From contig MU623386.1 of assembly GCA_025201765.1 (NCBI GenBank), positions 124,001 to 188,000 of the forward strand: a DNA stretch of 64,000 bases, given 5' to 3'. This stretch comes from Daldinia sp. FL1419. Taxonomy: Eukaryota; Ascomycota; Sordariomycetes; Xylariales; Hypoxylaceae. Every line of letters begins with the position of its first letter. Position 1 is the first letter of the stretch. The translations under genes and the position numbers were made by a program. Below, piece by piece: positions 21,223 to 32,100 of the stretch. The notes below the pieces were generated by a model. That model was given only the letters and a program-made list of their open reading frames with translations, had not been told where the DNA came from and did no database searches.

Positions 21223-23353
21223 TGTGCGTTTGTTTGTCTGGCTGTCTGATTGTTTACAAGCTACTAAGGTGGAAGTTTGGGTACCTGGGTAGCCACGAGG
21301 TAGGCTTTGATGTCCTCGGGCTGCTTAGGATGCTGCGCTGATTTGAGGATTGCCGCTCGAGAAGATAGCAATACTAATGAAAAGATGGATGATTGATGTT
21401 TTTTAATGAATGATGATGACAAGTAATTGATGTAAAGATATTAATCCAATTGCTAGGGGAAATAGCTCAGCAATGTAGATACAGGATGAGATGCATGCGT
21501 GGGATTTTGCAATGCATTTGGTTGTTGTAGAAGTGAAAGGTAAAGATAAATTTATTTTCCAGCTTGGAATTGGAATTGGAAATTTGAAAGTGGGAAATTT
21601 GAAAGCTGGAAGCTACAGCAACTGGCAGTTGCGGGGTCCAAAGTTTGGTGGGTCATATCGCGTCTACGCGCTTATCTTTCAGCCCTATCAGTGGATGAGC
21701 TACACACCTGGCAACCAATTATATAACAGGTAAGGTCCCTACGTGCATACCTAAACTTTTACACCTGTGCATGAATTTTGTGCTTTCGTGTGAAATATAC
21801 CAAGATACTCAGAACACAACCTATTAGACAATATGAATTTTCATTTGTCTGACAGAAGCTGACATCATAAAACTGATGACTTGTACAATTTCTCCTCTTT
21901 CGACTATTTTACGTTTTATCAAATATCAATATCATTAAGAGGTACGTCCGTCTCTATTAGCAATGCACCTTTGCCAATGTTTTCAGCGCAAATTAAGCTC
22001 CCAAAAATATATTATGTCGAGACAAGATGCCGGCAGGGCCCTTCTTATCTGGTTTCGTCTAAAGTCTAACCAGGTACTTCCTTGAAAGCCTAGGTGATCA
22101 ATCTCAAGGATTTAATTGCCAGGTATCGCCTAGAACAAAACATTAACAATACAGGAAGGAGGAGAGAATTATCTAGACATGGACCTAAACATGACTCACA
22201 GAAGGATTCGGCAGCAGTATCGCTTTATTAGTCGTAGTCGAAGGAATCAAGTAGTTAAAGGCATGGGGAGTCCCCGGCTGAAGAATTATACGAAGGGTCT
22301 GCTACCGCGGATCCAGCGGATAAGGATCCGTCTTCAGACCGGATGATCCGGGTCGCTACTACTAGCTCCGGCATATAAGTGATTGATAATTAACCCAGGG
22401 ATATGGTCACTGGGAATTCGTCATCATCCAAGGGTTGATCCATCCGGGTGGTATACGATGGTGAAATTCGACCAGGTTATCCGGCTAACTCATTGGGGCA
22501 ATATATATATCTCATGGGTCAAGATCAAGATGCATAGCCTACGTACGACACCCTTACCGGGAAGCAAGGGCCAACTTCCGGCGAGCCATAAATACACATC
22601 TAGAGGAAGCCGTGGAGTGTGAATCCTTGGATCTTATAGCATCCTATTTGATACCATGATACCTGCAGCGTTTGCTACTGCAACGATAACACCCTTTACG
22701 AAACTACAGTACTCTCCGGTGATAGATCTAGGATGATGGGATAGCACTTGACCTCTTCGTTTTATGGGGAGCAAGTTAACTAAAATCTATTGTCTTAATG
22801 ATATAAACGAGAATTTGATAGTGCAAGTCTAATTTAATAATAACTATCGGAGAATATATATAACCTCACTATTTCTATATTCGTAAGAAAGCAAACTTGC
22901 AGCGTGATCTTGATATGAAGAATGTATCTTGGCTCTTTATTTTTCGGAAACCAGCCAGATCATATGTAGTCGTATTATCCCATCTTAATTCAAGTTAGCT
23001 ACGTCGTCTTCATCAAGAGAAGAAAAAGACGAAGGATGGGGAAATACTCCATATTCATCCAGATCAATATGGGGAGAGCAACACAACTCGAGATGCATTT
23101 AGCAGAATACAATCGGTGAATAGTTGGGTTGAATGGGTCGAATGCAAATAACCGGTATAGATAACTGAGCTAGATCCACTAAAATTTTCCTAACTGTGAA
23201 CTTCGCGCCGAATGAAACTTCAGTAAAACGTCAATAAACCACCATCGCAAAAACAACAACATGTATCCTTGAGATGAATCTTGAAAAGGGCACACTTGAA
23301 TCAAGCCCAATAACGTACTCGACCGACCAACAGCCAATTCTGCCACTCCGGCA
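21223..23353. other. Divergent intergenic region, CDC26 / TMA23-like gene
   Basis: 2.1 kb without a supported gene. 21540-21620 contains short GGAATTGGAA / GGAAATTTGAAAG direct repeats. 22290-22360 is rich in GGATCC / ATCCGG palindromic words. Small open frames at 21491-21733, 21881-22069 and 22383-22622 have no recognisable features. The ends should hold the two promoters. Confidence 0.5.
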
Positions 23354-24022
23354 ATGGACGCACACGCCCTCTTAACCGCCCAAGGGTGGCGGGGCAAAGG
23401 ACATACCCTACATCCTACAAGCGACAAGACTGGATTGACACACCACCTGTTGATCAAGCGCAATAATGATGGTAGTGGTCTCGGTAGTAAGAAAGGTGAC
23501 CATAAGGCCGAAGCTTGGTGGTTAAACGCCTTCGACCAAGCCCTCAAGGGCATCGATACTAAGAGCGGCACTATGAAGCAAACCCTGAAGGGCGGCGCGC
23601 TCGAAAAGATCGCATCTCGCGGCGCGGCTGGCAAATACACGGGCACGAGGGGCCTATACTCTTCATTCGTGCGCGGCGGCGTTATGGAAGGAACCGTAGG
23701 CCAGAACCTAGTGACAGGGCTCCCGACACCCCCAGATAGCGGCGTAGGCACACCGGAGGCTTGCGCTAGCGTAGACGGAAAAGAAACGAAGGAAGATAAG
23801 AGGGCAAGAAGAGAAGCCAAGAAGTTGCGAAAAGCCGAGAAGCAGGCGAAGAAAGATGCGAAAGAAAGGGCCGCGCGAAAAGTCGAAAAGAAGAAGGCGA
23901 AGAAGGCCGAGCGGGAACGGATAAAAGCTGGAGAGACGAAGGAAGAACGTCGCGCGAGGAGAGAATCGAGGAGAAAGCGAAAAGAGGACAAGAGAAAGCT
24001 TAAAGCTGCGTCTGGTGGATGA
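23354..24022 (+). CDS. TMA23: TMA23-like G-patch ribosome biogenesis protein
   Basis: A 222-aa, single-exon nucleolar-type protein. The N-terminus MDAHALLTAQGWRGKGHTL is followed by GLTHHLLIKRNNDGSGLGSK, the fungal Tma23 form of a degenerate G-patch (glycines after an aromatic turn). Next comes AEAWWLNAFDQALKGID, a block that I recall in ascomycete Tma23 homologues. From about residue 140 to the end the protein is almost purely Lys/Arg/Glu/Ala, a long charged helix or coiled coil with nuclear/nucleolar localisation character. Yeast Tma23 is a nucleolar protein needed for small-subunit ribosome assembly; function here is inferred. A 270-codon open frame on the opposite strand is only a shadow of this low-complexity sequence. 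Confidence 0.8.
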   Translation: MDAHALLTAQGWRGKGHTLHPTSDKTGLTHHLLIKRNNDGSGLGSKKGDHKAEAWWLNAFDQALKGIDTKSGTMKQTLKGGALEKIASRGAAGKYTGTRGLYSSFVRGGVMEGTVGQNLVTGLPTPPDSGVGTPEACASVDGKETKEDKRARREAKKLRKAEKQAKKDAKERAARKVEKKKAKKAERERIKAGETKEERRARRESRRKRKEDKRKLKAASGG

Positions 24023-24218
24023 CCGGATGGTTATAACGAAAGAATGCGATTGATTCATGCAAGTTTTTATACCCAGGGGCTTCTCTCCTCAAATTCTAGA
24101 TGAGCGGGATGCTGTATGGTAGTCCTATAGTGCAGTCTGCGGTGCACCCGTGGACCTATATCGAGGGGTCATTGAATTAGCCTCTCTTGAGGACAATGCT
24201 CAGAAATGGAAAGCAGGC

Positions 24219-24425
24219 TTACTGTAGCTCATGTTCTTGAGCGGGTTGCTGTCGGGCTCGTCGTCGCCCTCGCCATTGCCATCGTCCCCACGGCATCTTG
24301 CTGCAACGGTCCCGTAACCCAAAATATAGAACTATGATGAAGATAAATAATAGGAAGCCTAAAACTGTTGAAAGAGTATATATGCCTAGTATGTTCACAT
24401 CCGTCATCGATGGGTCATCTTCCAT
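24219..24425 (-). CDS. Small single-pass membrane protein, hypothetical
   Basis: A 68-aa open frame with an organised layout. An acidic N-terminus (MEDDPSMTD) leads to one hydrophobic helix of about 24 residues (ILGIYTLSTVLGFLLFIFII, continuing to about residue 35). A strongly basic tail (WRGRRRARQQ) follows. By the positive-inside rule the tail would face the cytosol. It lies 100 bp after the THG1 stop codon on the same strand and is convergent with TMA23. I do not recognise a family. It could also be part of the THG1 3' UTR. Confidence 0.4.
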   Translation of the reverse strand: MEDDPSMTDVNILGIYTLSTVLGFLLFIFIIVLYFGLRDRCSKMPWGRWQWRGRRRARQQPAQEHELQ

Positions 24426-24525
24426 CGTGTCTATGATTGCGTTTAAATGCGATTACGTCTGAGAAATTGTCTATGCGTATGCCAATCGAATAGGGTTCAG
24501 AGGTGGTTCTTGGTCTGGATGGAAT

Positions 24526-25780
24526 TTATTGTATTTCCTTGGGGATCTGGCCTGGTTTATTCGACAAAATCCAAGGCCGTCTTTCCCAGAAGTCATCTTT
24601 TATAATGTCTACATGATCAACCAGTACCTGTGCCTTCGCCCGGCGTTTTCTGTCCTTTTCGTCCTGCGTTTTGGATTGTCTCACGGCTTCTGCCAGCTCA
24701 TCGGCCGTCTTAGCTACGTCGTGACTGCCAGGCTCGACAAGTTCGTACTATGCACGTCAATATCTCGGTCAAGCAGTTTGAAATAGAGTACACTGACACC
24801 TCGGTATATGACACTTCCTTTCTTGTAAATCTCTGGCTCGTTGTTATAGTTGATTTTGAACTTTGAGAAGAGGATCTCGTGCTTGTCGGCAGCCAGTGTA
24901 CCCTAGACATCGGTTAGGCCAGCTCAATATCGAGAAAAAGGTAACTTACAGATAAGAATTGTTCGGCGGCTTTGGGATCCATCTTGGGGGGTAGCTGGAC
25001 GAGTGACCAGAACGTGGTGTTATACAGGTTGTTGATGTGACCTGCTATTTCATTAGCATAGTAAGTTTGGGCGGGATACGTAGAATGGCCTCACAATCTA
25101 CTTGACGCCAGCTCATATAGTCTCGTAGGTTCTGTACGCTTGGGTAGCAAACAGCTCGACCGTCGAAGCTTGGGAGCGGAGGTGATAATGGTGTGTCTGG
25201 GAAGTAGGTTGACCATAGGTGGACATAGTATGCTGTAAATGTCGAGACTATGGTTGAAACTATTTTGCTGCACATCCCGAGTCAGACACGATGAATCGCT
25301 ATGGCTCTTTCGCGATTTACCTTGCTCTCCTTTCGAAAAGAGTACAAGTCTTGTGGAAGACAAAGCTGGTGAAACTTAGCATCTACTATTTATTCCATAG
25401 AGTAGGCAATACCTGAACTCATCGCTTACACCGTAGGCGATTACGATGTCTTGGATCTCGGTCACGACGGCCTTAGCAGCAGCGTTCATCAAATCAAGAG
25501 CTCTACGGTCATTGGGCTTCTCGAATTTATATTTGGCACATAATCTACCTCAGCAACATAAATTAGAATAAAACCGGTACAAGAATATTAATATTTGGGA
25601 GTATTACTTTGTGAATCCTCTGCCGTCTATTCTAACCACTACCCAGGTATTCGGTAGCAAGTTGTCGACCTGCTCGAATTGCTTGACATATTCAAATCTG
25701 AGCTTAGGGTTAGGTTATAAAGACATCTAGCTTGAATCTCAGATACTTGACTCGTGGACAGCTTACCTCGAGTTGGCCAT
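24526..25780 (-). CDS. THG1: tRNA-His guanylyltransferase
   Basis: Adds G-1 to the 5' end of tRNA-His by 3'-to-5' polymerisation, giving the identity element for histidyl-tRNA synthetase. I assembled eight exons: 25780-25767, 25697-25608, 25544-25413, 25365-25321, 25267-25095, 25041-24950, 24902-24798 and 24747-24526. Together they make 290 aa with all phases consistent. D29 in VVRIDGRGFT and D76/E77 in GVSDEFSF are the metal-binding carboxylates (yeast D29, D77, E78). CHINNLYNTTFW and ILFSKFKINYNNEPEIYKKG match the yeast protein, and the C-terminus DDFWERRPWILSNKPG is typical of filamentous fungi. The first exon is only 14 nt. The last donor is GTCAGT, chosen because it restores YRGYELVEP in phase. 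Divergent from SWD1. Confidence 0.92.
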
Positions 25781-26263
25781 GTTAAACGGCCTTGTTGTAA
25801 CTAATGTGCTATAAATGAGGATGAGCTTAGGTGGGTAAGCATATAACTGCCATCCTCTGCCTGAACGGCGGTGGCTCTGAGTAAATAACTTTTATTCGGA
25901 TGTTAGTGGTAGCACCTTGGCACCTTAGTTAACTACCTAGGTACATAGGTACCTTAGCGTTTGCTGCTGGGATTGTTCCAAGAGTGGAGAATATAGTGGG
26001 CATATCTGTCAGGACCCCTGCGAACTATCTGCACGAACTGCAAGGCTGCGAAGGTACCTGCCTCTACCACATGCTGCCCGGACGGAAGCTGGATTTCAAG
26101 AGTATCTGATGTAATTACAACTTTAAATTGCAATGCTCGTTTGACAATTCTTTGTCTGTTATCTAGGTACCTAGGTACCTTGCGTGTCTCGACTCTCCAC
26201 TGTCGATTCATTCCAGACGAACCAGTATCGTTTCCCCGAATCACAAAACATGAACGCGCCGAC
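25781..26263. promoter_or_regulatory. Shared THG1 / SWD1 promoter region
   Basis: A 483-bp spacer between two divergent start codons. Exact TACCTAGGTA palindromes sit at 25934-25943 and 26168-26177, and the second extends to GGTACCTAGGTACC. Whether these act on either gene is unknown. No TATA-like element stands out. Confidence 0.5.
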
Positions 26264-26267
26264 ATGA
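26250..26267 (+). other. Five-codon upstream ORF overlapping the SWD1 start
   Basis: ATG AAC GCG CCG ACA TGA. The stop TGA (26265-26267) overlaps the SWD1 ATG (26264-26266) in the arrangement ATGA. This geometry can allow termination-reinitiation, or can simply lower translation of the main frame. It is read directly from the sequence; whether it lies in the transcript depends on the unmapped start site. Confidence 0.6.
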
Positions 26268-27747
26268 ATCTGCTGCTTTCCGACGACTACTTGCTCCAGG
26301 ACTACCCTGAGAACATTACAAACACTATCCGATCTGGTCATACGACATGCCTTCGTTTCAATCGCAGAGGCGACTACTTGGCCTCGGGTCGTGTCGACGG
26401 CACGGTAGTAGTTTGGGATCTCGAGACTATGGGTGTGGCGCGGAAGTTAAGAGGTCATAGAGCGGCAATCACTTCGCTTAGCTGGTCCAGGTGTGGACGC
26501 TATTTACTTTCCGCCTGTCAGGGTTGGAGAGCTGTCCTATGGGATCTGCAGGATGGTACGAGATATCGAGAAGTGCGCTTTCGTGCACCCATTTACACGG
26601 CTGATTTACATCCCTGGAACCAGTATGTATTACTCTGTTTTACAATCTGAACTCCGTCGAGGTGGCTGACAATAGCGCCCACTATAGTAATTTATTTGTT
26701 GCGTCTGTATTCGACGAAGCCCCGTCCATTGTTGACATGAGTGGCCTGAGCGATGTCAAACACACCCTTCCCTCCGCACCGAAACGAGATAATGCCGATG
26801 CCGATGCGGCGACGAAAGAGAAGCAGGCCAAAGAAGATGCGAAGCAGATGACAACTGTTACTGTGTGGTCAGCTACGGGCGATCATGTCCTAGCGGGTAC
26901 AAACAAGGGCCGTCTCAACATCATAGACGCAACCAGCCGCGAAATTATATGGTCAGAGAAGATATGCAGTTCGGTAGTGACTACGTTACGGCTGACGGGA
27001 TCCGGACGTGAACTATTAGTCAATTCGCAGGATCGCATCATCAGAACCTTCCATGTACCGAACCTGTCAGCAGAGGATCTCGATCCTGATACGATACAGA
27101 TGCCACTCGAGCATAAGTTTCAGGATGTTGTTAACAGACTCTCTTGGAACCATGTGACGTTTAGCGCCACTGGAGAGTACGTGGCGGCTTCTACGTATAA
27201 CAATCACGAATTATATATATGGGAGCGAAATCATGGCAGTTTGGTGCGAATGCTGGAGGGGCCCAAGGAAGAACAAGGGGTCATCGAATGGCATCCCCAC
27301 CGAGCTTTACTGGCCGCTTGTGGACTCGAAACTGGTCGCATCTACATATGGTCGGTGACTACACCACAGCGTTGGTCAGCGCTGGCGCCAGATTTCGTCG
27401 AGGTGGAAGAGAACGTCGAGTATATAGAGAGGGAGGACGAGTTCGACATTCACCCGCAAGAGGAGATCAACAAGCGCAGACTGGACCGGGAAGACGAGGA
27501 TATTGACGTATTGGCGTTGGATCCAAGCAAGGGATACCACGAGGAGGTCGACGGCACGGAATTCCGAATGCCCGTGCTATTTAATCTCGGCGAAAGCGAT
27601 AGCGAGGAAGAATTTGTTGCGGTATCGACAGGGACCGTGCGGCGAAGAAGTTTGGGCGAAGGACACGAGGGCGAAGCTCCCGATGAAGAAAAAATAGCTG
27701 GAGGCAAGAAAACAACTGCAAAAGGTACGCGGGGTAGGAAGAAGTAA
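26264..27747 (+). CDS. SWD1: COMPASS complex WD40 subunit Swd1 (RBBP5 homologue)
   Basis: A core subunit of the Set1/COMPASS histone H3K4 methyltransferase in the nucleus. Exons are 26264-26622 and 26688-27747 (472 aa). The protein opens MNLLLSDDYLLQDYPENITN and runs straight into WD40 repeats (DGTVVVWDLETMGVARKL, SACQGWRAVLWDL). The chosen acceptor at 26687 gives HPWNHNLFVASVFDEAP, which follows the yeast Swd1/RBBP5 pattern closely. An acceptor 12 nt earlier (26675) would add four residues in phase. An acidic hinge (EVEENVEYIEREDEFD) marks the point where RBBP5 proteins leave the beta-propeller. The C-terminus is acidic then basic (KGTRGRKK). An open frame continues upstream to 26141 but has no ATG. 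Confidence 0.9.
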
Positions 27748-29127
27748 GAGGGGCGCTTATTTAGGCAATGATAGTATCTTCTAACCTAGTGGCTTCGTGC
27801 TAAGGCGAATCGTCTAATAATGAAAAAGCTCTCCGCCGTTACTTAACCAGGTCTTTAAATAACTACCGTTGTTGCAGAAATGATTGTCTCGGGATGTATT
27901 AACTTGAAATAAATAACTAACCTAGTTATATTTATTAGTTAAGTCAAATAGGTACCTAGGGAATTAATACTGCCCTAATAGCTTGGCGCATTTGTTGATT
28001 ATAGGATTCCCTTCGGTACCTAGACACCTGACATATCTGCTATACGCAAGGTACGTGGGCTTAGAATTAACCTAACTAGGTCCCGGATAGTGGAATGCAA
28101 GAGGCAATCGTTTAGTACTCATCTGGGTAGCTGCGACCTTTTTTTCGCCGAGGTCACACGCCGAGAACTTAAACAACGTGTTTGAATAAAAAGTATATAC
28201 CTATGAGGTACATATAGTCTATTATATTGATCTACCTAGGTTAAATATTTCAAAGTTTGGGGTTGCCTGCGACTCTGATTGAAGGTGCACCAAGCCTCTG
28301 GCGTCAATTAGGTACAACGAGCTTTGTGTGGGGAGAAAGCAACAGGTACTTACCCTAAGTACACACACGCACTACTTCTTTGTTCATAGTACGCTCTTTA
28401 GGGGACTTTGCGTTTGTAGGTACCTATAAATACCAGGGAGGTGCGATACGGTTAGGTACATAGGTAAGTACATCCTGTGAGTTTGCCTCGATCAGCCGCA
28501 TGGAGAAATTTGCTTCCGAGGACCCATTGTTCCAAAACAGGCTTAGCGTGTACCCGTGGCGGCTTCTGCCTCATTATTCCTTAGTCCTCTCAACTCCTTC
28601 CAAGAAAGGCCTTCAACTCTAACCATAACAACAATCTTACGATTGACGAAACATCACGACGCGCTCCGGATACCACATCAGTCTCCTTCCCGTGACTGTC
28701 CGAAACTAATTATCGCGTATTTATAGTGATTTTTCGACCATCGCAATTCTTTTTCGACCTGCGCGCGCTCTGGAACGGTTCTAATCGTGTTCCTCGGGCC
28801 TCTGGCCTGGTTGGAAAACGGCCCTCCAGCGCCGTTCTTTCTCGTATTGACGATCACTTTTATCATATCTTCCGCCGCCGGTCGTGAATAATACACTTGT
28901 CTATTTGACATCATCTTCCTGCTTACGAGTCACGATCCGACGGAATAATACAATTTACTACTTTCTTTTTACCTTCTTTTTTTTTTCCTCACATACCCTC
29001 ATTTCGACCTAGGCACTCAGACACCTCGCGCATTAACTAAGACCACTTTTTTCAGCGCGATCATCAAAAATTTCATCAAATTACGAATATTACCATTAAT
29101 TTTTCATCCATCGACGAATCAATCAAG
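27748..29127. other. Intergenic region, SWD1 / RPB1
   Basis: 1.4 kb with no supported gene. Several TACCTAGG-type half or near copies occur (27950-27960, 28014-28022, 28231-28242, 28418, 28455). The last 200 bases are pyrimidine-rich then CA-rich (TTTTACCTTC, CCTCACATACCC), a typical fungal highly expressed promoter and leader for RPB1. A 78-codon minus-strand frame at 28678-28914 sits inside this promoter and is not believed. Confidence 0.55.
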
Positions 29128-32100
29128 ATGGCGAACCTTCATTTCGCGCACTCCGATGCGCCTCTCAAGGAGATCAAGGAGATTCAATTCAGTCTCCTCT
29201 CCCCCGAAGAGATCAAGGGTGCCAGTGTTGCTGCAATTCTGTATCCCGAGACTATGGACGAAACCCGAACAAAACCTCGGCAAAGTGGTTTGAATGACCC
29301 CCGCCTTGGTTCGGTAGACCGCCAGTTCAAGTGTGCTACTTGTTTAGAGCCCATGGCTGAATGCAATGGTCATTTCGGCCACATCGAATTGGCAACGGCC
29401 GTATATCACCCGGGCTACATAAAAAAAGTGAAGAAGATACTCGAAATAGTCTGCCCGTACTGTAGCAAAGTTCTGGACGACAGAGTCAGTATCTTCTTAC
29501 TTTATGACTAACGTGGATCTTATTGATGCTAACTTCGTTTAGAGTAATCCGGAATTCCGGGCTGCAGTGAGCGTTCGGGACCCAAAGAAGCGGTTCCAGG
29601 CCGTCTGGGTGGTGTGCAAGGGCAAAAGAGTGTGCAGTAACGAGGTCCCTAAGGACGAGAATAAGGAATACGAGCCAGGTACCAAACCAAAGGCAGAAGG
29701 CCACGGTGGTTGTGGCAGTCTGCAACCCGCAATCCGACAAACGGCGCTCCAATTATGGGCCCACCAACCGACGGTGACCGAGGATGGCGCCAAAGGTACC
29801 GAGAAGAGAGAGCTCAAGGCTACCGAAGTTGTCAATATCTTGAAGCGAATCAGTGACGAAGATTGCCGTGATATGGGCCTGAACACAGAATATGCTCGAC
29901 CCGAGAACATGATTCTCACTGTGTTGCCTGTGCCGCCACCTCCAGTTCGTCCTAGTATATCTATGGATGGTACTGGTCAAGGTCTTAGGAACGAAGATGA
30001 TTTAACCTACAAATTAGGTGATATTATCCGTGCCAACAGCAACGTCAGGCAGGCAATTCAAACAGCTGCACCCAATCATATCCTTGAGGAATATCAATCG
30101 CTTCTTCAATACCATGTTGCCACAATGATGGATAACGAAATAGCTGGTCAGCCTCAGGCTCTCCAAAAGAGTGGCCGTCCAGTCAAATCCATCCGGGCAC
30201 GTCTAAAGGGAAAGGAAGGACGGTTACGTGGTAACTTGATGGGTAAACGTGTTGACTTTTCAGCCCGTACTGTTATTACTGGTGATGCCAATATTTCGCT
30301 CGACGAAGTTGGTGTTCCCAAGAGTATCGCACGAACGCTGACATACCCTGAGACTGTCACACCCTACAATATATCTCGCCTTCACAAACTTGTCCAGAAC
30401 GGTCCGAATGAACATCCTGGTGCTAAGTATGTGGTTCGAACGGATGGGTCGCGAATTGATCTGCGACATCACAAGCGTGCTGGACAAATCAATCTTGAGT
30501 ATGGTTGGAAAGTCGAACGACATCTTCAAGATGGAGATTACATCATCTTCAATCGACAGCCGTCTCTCCATAAGGAGTCTATGATGGGTCACAGAGTCAA
30601 GGTTATGCCTTATTCCACCTTCCGATTGAATCTATCCGTCACTTCACCTTACAATGCCGATTTCGATGGTGACGAAATGAATCTTCACGTGCCACAGACT
30701 GAGGAAACGCGAGCTGAGATTCGCGAGCTTTGCATGGTGCCTCTAAACATCGTCTCACCCCAGCGTAATGGTCCGTTAATGGGTATTGTCCAGGATACTC
30801 TGGCTGGTGTATACAAGATGTGTCGTCGAGATGTGTTTATGACGAAGGAGGAAGTTTACAATATCATGTTGTGGGTGCCTGATTGGGACGGTATCATCCC
30901 CCAGCCTGCTATTCTGAGGCCGAGACCTCGTTGGACCGGAAAGCAGATTGTCAGCATGATCATCCCGAAGGAGATCAGTCTCTATACCAAACCTGGAAGT
31001 GGCCCATGGCTTCCTCTAGTGGATGATGGACTGCTTGTCCAATCTGGACAACTACTTTTCGGCTTACTTACAAAGAAGAACGTTGGTGCCTCTAGTGGAG
31101 GTATCATTCATCTTTGCTACAATGAGCTTGGCCCCGATGGCGCCATGGCTTTTCTTAATGGGTGCCAACGCGTCGTTAACTATTGGCTTTTACACAATGG
31201 CCACAGTATTGGTATTGGTGATACAATCCCGGACAAACTCACCATTGAGAAGGTCCAGGTCCATATCGATGAGCAGAAGGAGGAGGTAGCTCGTTTGACG
31301 GCACAGGCAACAGCAAATGAGCTGGAAGCTCTCCCTGGTATGAATGTTCGAGAAACTTTCGAGAGCAAGGTATCTAAGGCTCTTAACTCCGCTCGTGACA
31401 AGGCGGGTACTACCACCGAAAACAGTCTTAAGGACAGCAACAACGCTGTAGTCATGGCTCGTTCTGGTTCGAAGGGTTCTTCAATCAACATATCCCAGAT
31501 GACTGCCCTTGTTGGCCAGCAAATTGTTGAAGGAAAACGTATTCCGTTCGGCTTTAAATATCGAACTTTACCTCACTTCACAAAGGATGATTACTCGCCC
31601 GAAGCTCGTGGATTCGTTGAGAACTCGTACTTGCGTGGCTTGACTCCTTCCGAATTCTTCTTTCACGCCATGGCTGGTCGTGAGGGTCTCATCGATACCG
31701 CTGTCAAGACAGCCGAGACCGGTTATATTCAGCGTCGTCTTGTCAAAGCTCTTGAGGATGTTTCTGCTCGGTACGACGGTACAGTCCGCAATTCACTCGG
31801 CGATATCATTCAATTCATCTATGGTGAGGATGGCATGGATGCTATGCATATTGAGAAGCAACCAATGGATCACTGGGTAATTAGGGATGCCGATTTTGAG
31901 GAACGATACCGCATTGATGTTATGGAGGGTCTTCGCCCACGTGTGCTCGATGCTCTGGAATATGGGCAAGACCTTATCGGTGACGCACATGTTCAGGAAC
32001 TGTTAGACATGGAGTGGGAAGCCATTTGCAAGGATCGCGAGTACCTTCGTAATCTCAAGAAGGGTGGCGAGAAGCTTGAGGAGGCGTTCCAGCTTCCTTT

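Noticed and set aside
23179..23991. 270-codon open frame on the minus strand
   Set aside because: It is the exact opposite strand of the Lys/Glu/Arg-rich TMA23-like gene. The phenylalanine/serine-rich translation is a shadow of that codon pattern.
28678..28914. 78-codon minus-strand frame before RPB1
   Set aside because: It lies inside the pyrimidine-rich RPB1 promoter/leader and has no motif.
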